DNA of 64,000 nucleotides, taken from positions 17,052,501 through 17,116,500 of the forward strand of contig OZ017799.1 of NCBI GenBank assembly GCA_963969395.1, in the 5' to 3' direction. The stretch is from Pseudoscleropodium purum (Eukaryota > Streptophyta > Bryopsida > Hypnales > Brachytheciaceae). The notes under the pieces were generated by a model. The model was not told the DNA's origin. It did not search any database and worked only from the letters and a program-made list of their open reading frames with translations. Shown here piece after piece: positions 60,312 through 64,000 of the stretch. The position numbers and the translations under genes are program-made. How positions within the stretch are numbered: the first letter of the stretch is position 1; each line of letters begins with the position of its first letter.

Positions 60312-60315
60312 TTAA

Positions 60316-61320
60316 TGATAGATTCAAGCTAATTGCAAGCTTTTCATCCAATATTTTATAATGTCCCATGTCTACTAGAATTCTTTGTTCACAATAGATG
60401 AGTGAGATTGATATCCTCAATGTTCAATTCAATTCAAGAAGATAAATATATTTGAACTTCTAATTTTCTACCAATTTGTAATTAGAACTTGAATTTTTGT
60501 ATCATTGGAAGCACATTCCAAAGTACTTTGAATAGGTACAAGAAAACTCAAATTTAGACACTTAGCAATGAAAATAAATTGCTTCAAAATCTAGGTAAAA
60601 GACAATAAAAATTTACAAAGGCCCAAGCAAATCATGTTTATTAAAGCAAATCTATGCCAATTGCACAACATTTTGGAGTGCATTGTACTTTAGTAAGCGT
60701 GATTTCCTAGGGCCTCAATAAAAATTTCAAGTTACTATTGTAAGCCATTGAAAGTTAGCCATTTGTTGAGGAGTGGAGTGGAGTTTGTGCACTGAGGATG
60801 CCTTTTATTAGAGCACCTACAATGGACCCAACTTTTCAAAGATAGCAATGACCTAATGAAAGGGCAACTCTAAACACTCCCCAAAGCAATCAATATCAAT
60901 CTCCCTTTATTCCCTAGGCATGCTATACTCCTTTTCCAAATCAACAAGCTGGCGAAATATGAAGGGCCCATAATTTAGCTTACAATAGAAAGATTCATAA
61001 TTGTATACTTTTTTCAAGCATTGCTACGAAATTGAACCTTCTCTTTCTTCACATAAAAACATTTTTTTTTAATGTAGGATCTTTTCCCTCTCCTTAGTTT
61101 GACATGCAATGCAAAAAAATCCACTTTGAAGTCCGTTTGAAGTTTCAATTGCATGCTTTACAATAAACTACTCCCATTATGGGCTGAATGGGAGAAGCCC
61201 ATTGTGGGCTGAATTACAATGGAGGTGTGCATTTCAGAACTTGAATGTACACCACCATTACAATTTTGCCTATAATGGGGGTTAGTTTATATTACCTTAC
61301 ATTGGGTCAATTTAAAATTA
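60316..61320. other. AT-rich spacer, nothing recognised
   Basis: A short inverted pair, CCATTATGGGCTGAATGGG / CCCATTGTGGGCTGAATTAC, lies near 61174-61215. No gene. Confidence 0.45.
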
Positions 61321-61782
61321 ATAAAAAAAGTCAGCAGAACAGAACAGAACAAGGTCAGTCCACGCCCCCTCCCCGTCCACTTGAAAATTCCTTTGGGTAC
61401 TGTTTTTCCCCAGTCATGCACTGAGTGCAGATGATGGAACTTGCTACTTATGGAATGTATCCTATTCTAATTGTTTTTATTTTATCAAATGGACGGAGGT
61501 TTTATTTGCCGGCATGATGGCCCCTTCCCTCCAGGGTCTGGACGGACGGACGGACGGACTGCAGACCGCTGAGGCTGCTGTGGACGAGGCTTCCAAAGCC
61601 TGCCAAGGGGTTTACATTGCATGTGCTTGGCAGCAGAACCCCCACTCTGCCCTGCCATAGGTCTCAGAAGCACGCCATCACATTCAGTTCAGCCAAATTG
61701 GTCTCACTGTCAGGAGAGATGGGTCCGTCGGTCCGTCGGTCCATCCGTGGGTCTGATTTTTTCAATCAAAGACTAGAACTTA
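61321..61782. other. GC-richer low-copy island with (GGAC)5 and (GGTCCGTC)n
   Basis: (GGAC)5 at about 61540-61559 and GGTCCGTCGGTCCGTCGGTCC near 61722-61742. The minus-strand 62-residue frame (61485-61673) is unrecognised. Confidence 0.45.
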
Positions 61783-61786
61783 TTGA

Positions 61787-61859
61787 TCCCTAAAAGGACC
61801 GAGGCTGCAAGAAAACAGTGTCGTAAAAGCCACGTGGTGGCCTTATGGTCCTTTCGGGG
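61787..61859. mobile_element. 73-bp minimal derivative with TTAA-family ends
   Basis: Left end TCCCTAAAAGGACCGAGGC after TTGA; right end GCCTTATGGTCCTTTCGGGG before TTAA (61860-61863). Almost nothing lies between the two ends. Confidence 0.55.
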
Positions 61860-61925
61860 TTAAGCTTAGTTCGCAAGAGCTCGCAGGGTGACACAATTTA
61901 TGCATTGATCTCTCGCCTGGTGCAA

Positions 61926-62204
61926 CAAGGTGGGTTCTCCCCAAACTACCACTTTTGGCTTCCTTGCCTAGTGACTATTATTAGATTGGACAAGTTTTCA
62001 TTCGTTTTCTTGTCAACACTTGAAAAGAGGTTCCAACGCACGAAAGAATGTGACATTTGGATAATGTATGCAAAAGTTAGGGAGGAGCAAAGTTCGGATC
62101 TAAATCCGTTCTTTCTACATAGGTACATGATTGATTTTGGAGATGCATACAATGTGAAGTTGGTGGTTTAGGGTTTAGTGGCACATTTTGGAGGACCCAC
62201 CTTA
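61926..62204 (+). mobile_element. 290-bp MITE with AAGGTGGGC-type ends, copy 4
   Basis: Begins AAGGTGGGTTCTCCCC and ends GGACCCACCTTA. Interior as in the other copies; the 108-residue frame overlapping it is a repeat by-product. Confidence 0.78.
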
Positions 62205-62239
62205 GAGCATTTCAAACTTGCTATAGCGTATGTTTGATC

Positions 62240-62525
62240 CAAGGTGGGCCCCCCTGATCACCACTTTTGGCTATGGTGCCTAGTTATTTTTACTACACCC
62301 ATCAAATTTTCATTGATTTTCTTGTTGGCAAGTAGAAGGAGGTTCCAATATACTAAAAGACGTGGCATTTGGATACCATAAACAAAAGTTGTTAAGGGTC
62401 AAAGTTCTTTTTGGAAGGGGTTCTACAATCGTTTTTTCAACATAGATACATATTGATTTTGGAGATGGAGCCAAACTAATGATGGTGGTTCGGGGGGTGG
62501 AGTGCATTTAGGGGGGCCCACTTTA
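62240..62525 (+). mobile_element. 290-bp MITE with AAGGTGGGC-type ends, copy 5
   Basis: Ends are well preserved: CAAGGTGGGCCCCCC and, reverse complemented, TAAAGTGGGCCCCCC. It lies 35 bp from copy 4 in the same orientation. CACTACAAGAG just beyond (62530) could be a CACTA terminus, but no partner end was found. Confidence 0.8.
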
Positions 62526-63234
62526 TAGTCACTACAAGAGTAGAAATATGGTCATGGGCTACACAAACTAAAGAATTTACAAGAAGATCCACATGACTAA
62601 TTACAAAAGTTGTAAGTTTTGTCATGGTCACTCTCTTGGTCTACATACATCATGTTTTCATTAGAGAGTATCGTATCAAATAGCCATATTTGATAAAAAA
62701 AAATTCTATGATTTGGAATTTTATTTTGCAATTCTTTTGATACAGACAAAAAAAAAATAGAAAGAGTGTTTGAAAAATATTCTTAGTTTCAAAAATTTTA
62801 ATAATTATTTGGGAAAAAAATGTTGAACCTACCTTCTGGATGTAGTAGTATAATAGAGATAACAATTATTCCATCCATAATATAATGCATTCAAATTTCT
62901 TTCTTTCTTTTCATTGTATAAAGGATTATGTATTTTTATGTTTTAAATTAAAAAAAGACATAATATTTTGGAGTAACATAACTTGAATCCTTCTATAATG
63001 TTATTATAACATAAATAAGTCATGTGACAATAGTCTACCATTCACAATTTTCTTTTGTGAAAGGTGCCTTGATTCACAAGAGATAAAGGACCCTTTGCTT
63101 TGAAGTTGAAGAATGTTATGGAAGTGAGTATGTTGACTTTATGAAAATAAGAATAGCTAGGGAATTGAAATAACCTTTTTCTAGACTTAGATTTCCTAGC
63201 TTTAGTTTGTAAATTTCAAAAATTAGTCTACATG
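62526..63234. other. AT-rich spacer, nothing recognised
   Basis: A TTTC-rich run lies near 62899-62913. No gene. Confidence 0.5.
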
Positions 63235-63524
63235 TAAGGTCTCCCTCCAAAATGCATTGTTGACCCAAAATTGCCATCATCATTATGTATAAATCTCCAC
63301 AATCAATATGTAAATCTATATGGAAGAAATAATTTTAGAACTCCTACCAATAAAACTTTCACTCATCCTAACTTTTTGCATACAATATCCAAATGCCATG
63401 TTCTATGATATATTAGAACATCCTTTTACTTGCCAACATGGAAAATTAATGATAATTTGAGCAATCTAGTAATACTAGCAAGGCACAATAGCAAAGAGTG
63501 GCGGTTTGGGGGATACCCACCTTA
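63235..63524 (-). mobile_element. 290-bp MITE with AAGGTGGGC-type ends, copy 6
   Basis: Inverted copy with CTCCACAATCAATATG, CTTTTTGCATACAATATCC and CCAAATGCCATGTTCT; ends TAAGGTCTCCC and GATACCCACCTTA. Confidence 0.75.
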
Positions 63525-64000
63525 CCAAGTGCAAGATATGACTTTGTGATGTATCATCTTCACAATTTTCAATCAAGTTGGCCATCATTTTTTCAAAGGG
63601 TCTAAATTAAAAGGTGAACTGGGGACCATGGAAATCATCCCTTTAGATCCCATGTGAATCATTGGTTTAAAAAAAAATGCAAAAACACTCATTGGAAGTC
63701 ACGCTACTATTAATAGAAGACCTCTCTGCCTAACAATACAATTTTGAGGATGAATAGTTGCACTTTTGTACTCCATAAAAGGATTCTTTGTCATTTCTTA
63801 GACAAGTTACAACACTTTGAAGTGGACTTGAAACTATGTGACGACAAGTTGGTCCCCTTAGATGTTTAGGAGTTAATGATTAAACTTAATACCTTCTAAA
63901 GTAGGAGGTTCTAAAAGCGCATAGGTTCTAAAAGTGTCCACCTCCTTAAATGTACATTGTATGTACATATTGCTTTTTTGTAGTCTTCAACCATGTACAA
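63525..64000. repeat. repeat-derived tail of the window
   Basis: 63625-63800 matches the repeat at 34311-34512. GTTTAGGAGTTAA near 63864 resembles one end of the TTAA family. From about 63901, GTAGGAGGTTCTAAAAGCG and GTCCACCTCCTTAAATGTACA resemble the AAGGTAGGGTGCTC MITE, which runs off the window. Confidence 0.4.

Noticed and set aside
61845..62171. 108-residue plus-strand open frame as a gene
   Set aside because: Most of it is a 290-bp MITE copy; equivalents at 25.2 and 26.0 kb are variably broken and the similarity is at nucleotide level.
62530..62850. CACTA element starting CACTACAAGAG
   Set aside because: No right end with GTAGTG and a matching 3-bp duplication could be found.

Overview
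This is nuclear DNA from a land plant. One intron-containing host gene lies at the left end, and about 57 kb of AT-rich, transposon-dominated sequence follows. The host gene encodes a plant-type TPR protein. The transposons include PIF/Harbinger, CACTA and a chromodomain Ty3/gypsy relic. The gypsy relic looks closer to the fungal/moss/lycophyte (Tcn1-like) chromoviruses than to the usual seed-plant clades. That hints at a bryophyte, lycophyte or fern, but this is inference from remembered motifs only.

Layout. 1-2.35 kb: no supported gene. 2.64-4.91 kb (minus): two-exon TPR gene with a GC-rich leader and upstream region to about 6.1 kb. 6.2-7.1 kb: a repeat array with both direct and inverted units. 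7.77-12.99 kb: a full-length PIF/Harbinger element with perfect ends and a TAA target duplication. It carries an intact MYB/SANT-like gene and a DDE transposase gene broken by a stop and a frameshift. Each gene is preceded by the same array of three 191-bp repeats. 14.1-18.4 kb (minus): a decayed chromovirus (gag, protease, RT, RNase H, integrase C-terminus, chromodomain), split by a later insertion. 21.7-23.3 kb: non-autonomous CACTA element. 24-64 kb: dense small repeats, foldbacks, a minisatellite, SINE-like tails, and a few GC-richer low-copy islands (31.6, 36.0, 38-39.6, 42-44.5, 56.3 and 61.4 kb).

The most notable discovery is a family of non-coding elements of about 0.87-1.0 kb. Eight near-full copies are present. 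Their ends are CCCCTAAAGG...CCTTTAGGGG; seven copies are bounded on both sides by TTAA and one by TTAT on both sides. Two copies interrupt recognisable sequence (a 290-bp repeat and the chromovirus pol gene), and removing the element plus one TTAA restores continuity. TTAA targets with CCC termini are the hallmark of piggyBac-type transposition, which to my knowledge is not an established part of land-plant genomes. The elements carry no transposase, so the superfamily assignment is an inference.

The genes do not form an operon-like system. The only functional partnership visible is inside the Harbinger element, where the MYB-like protein and the transposase are encoded convergently and share mirrored upstream repeat arrays.
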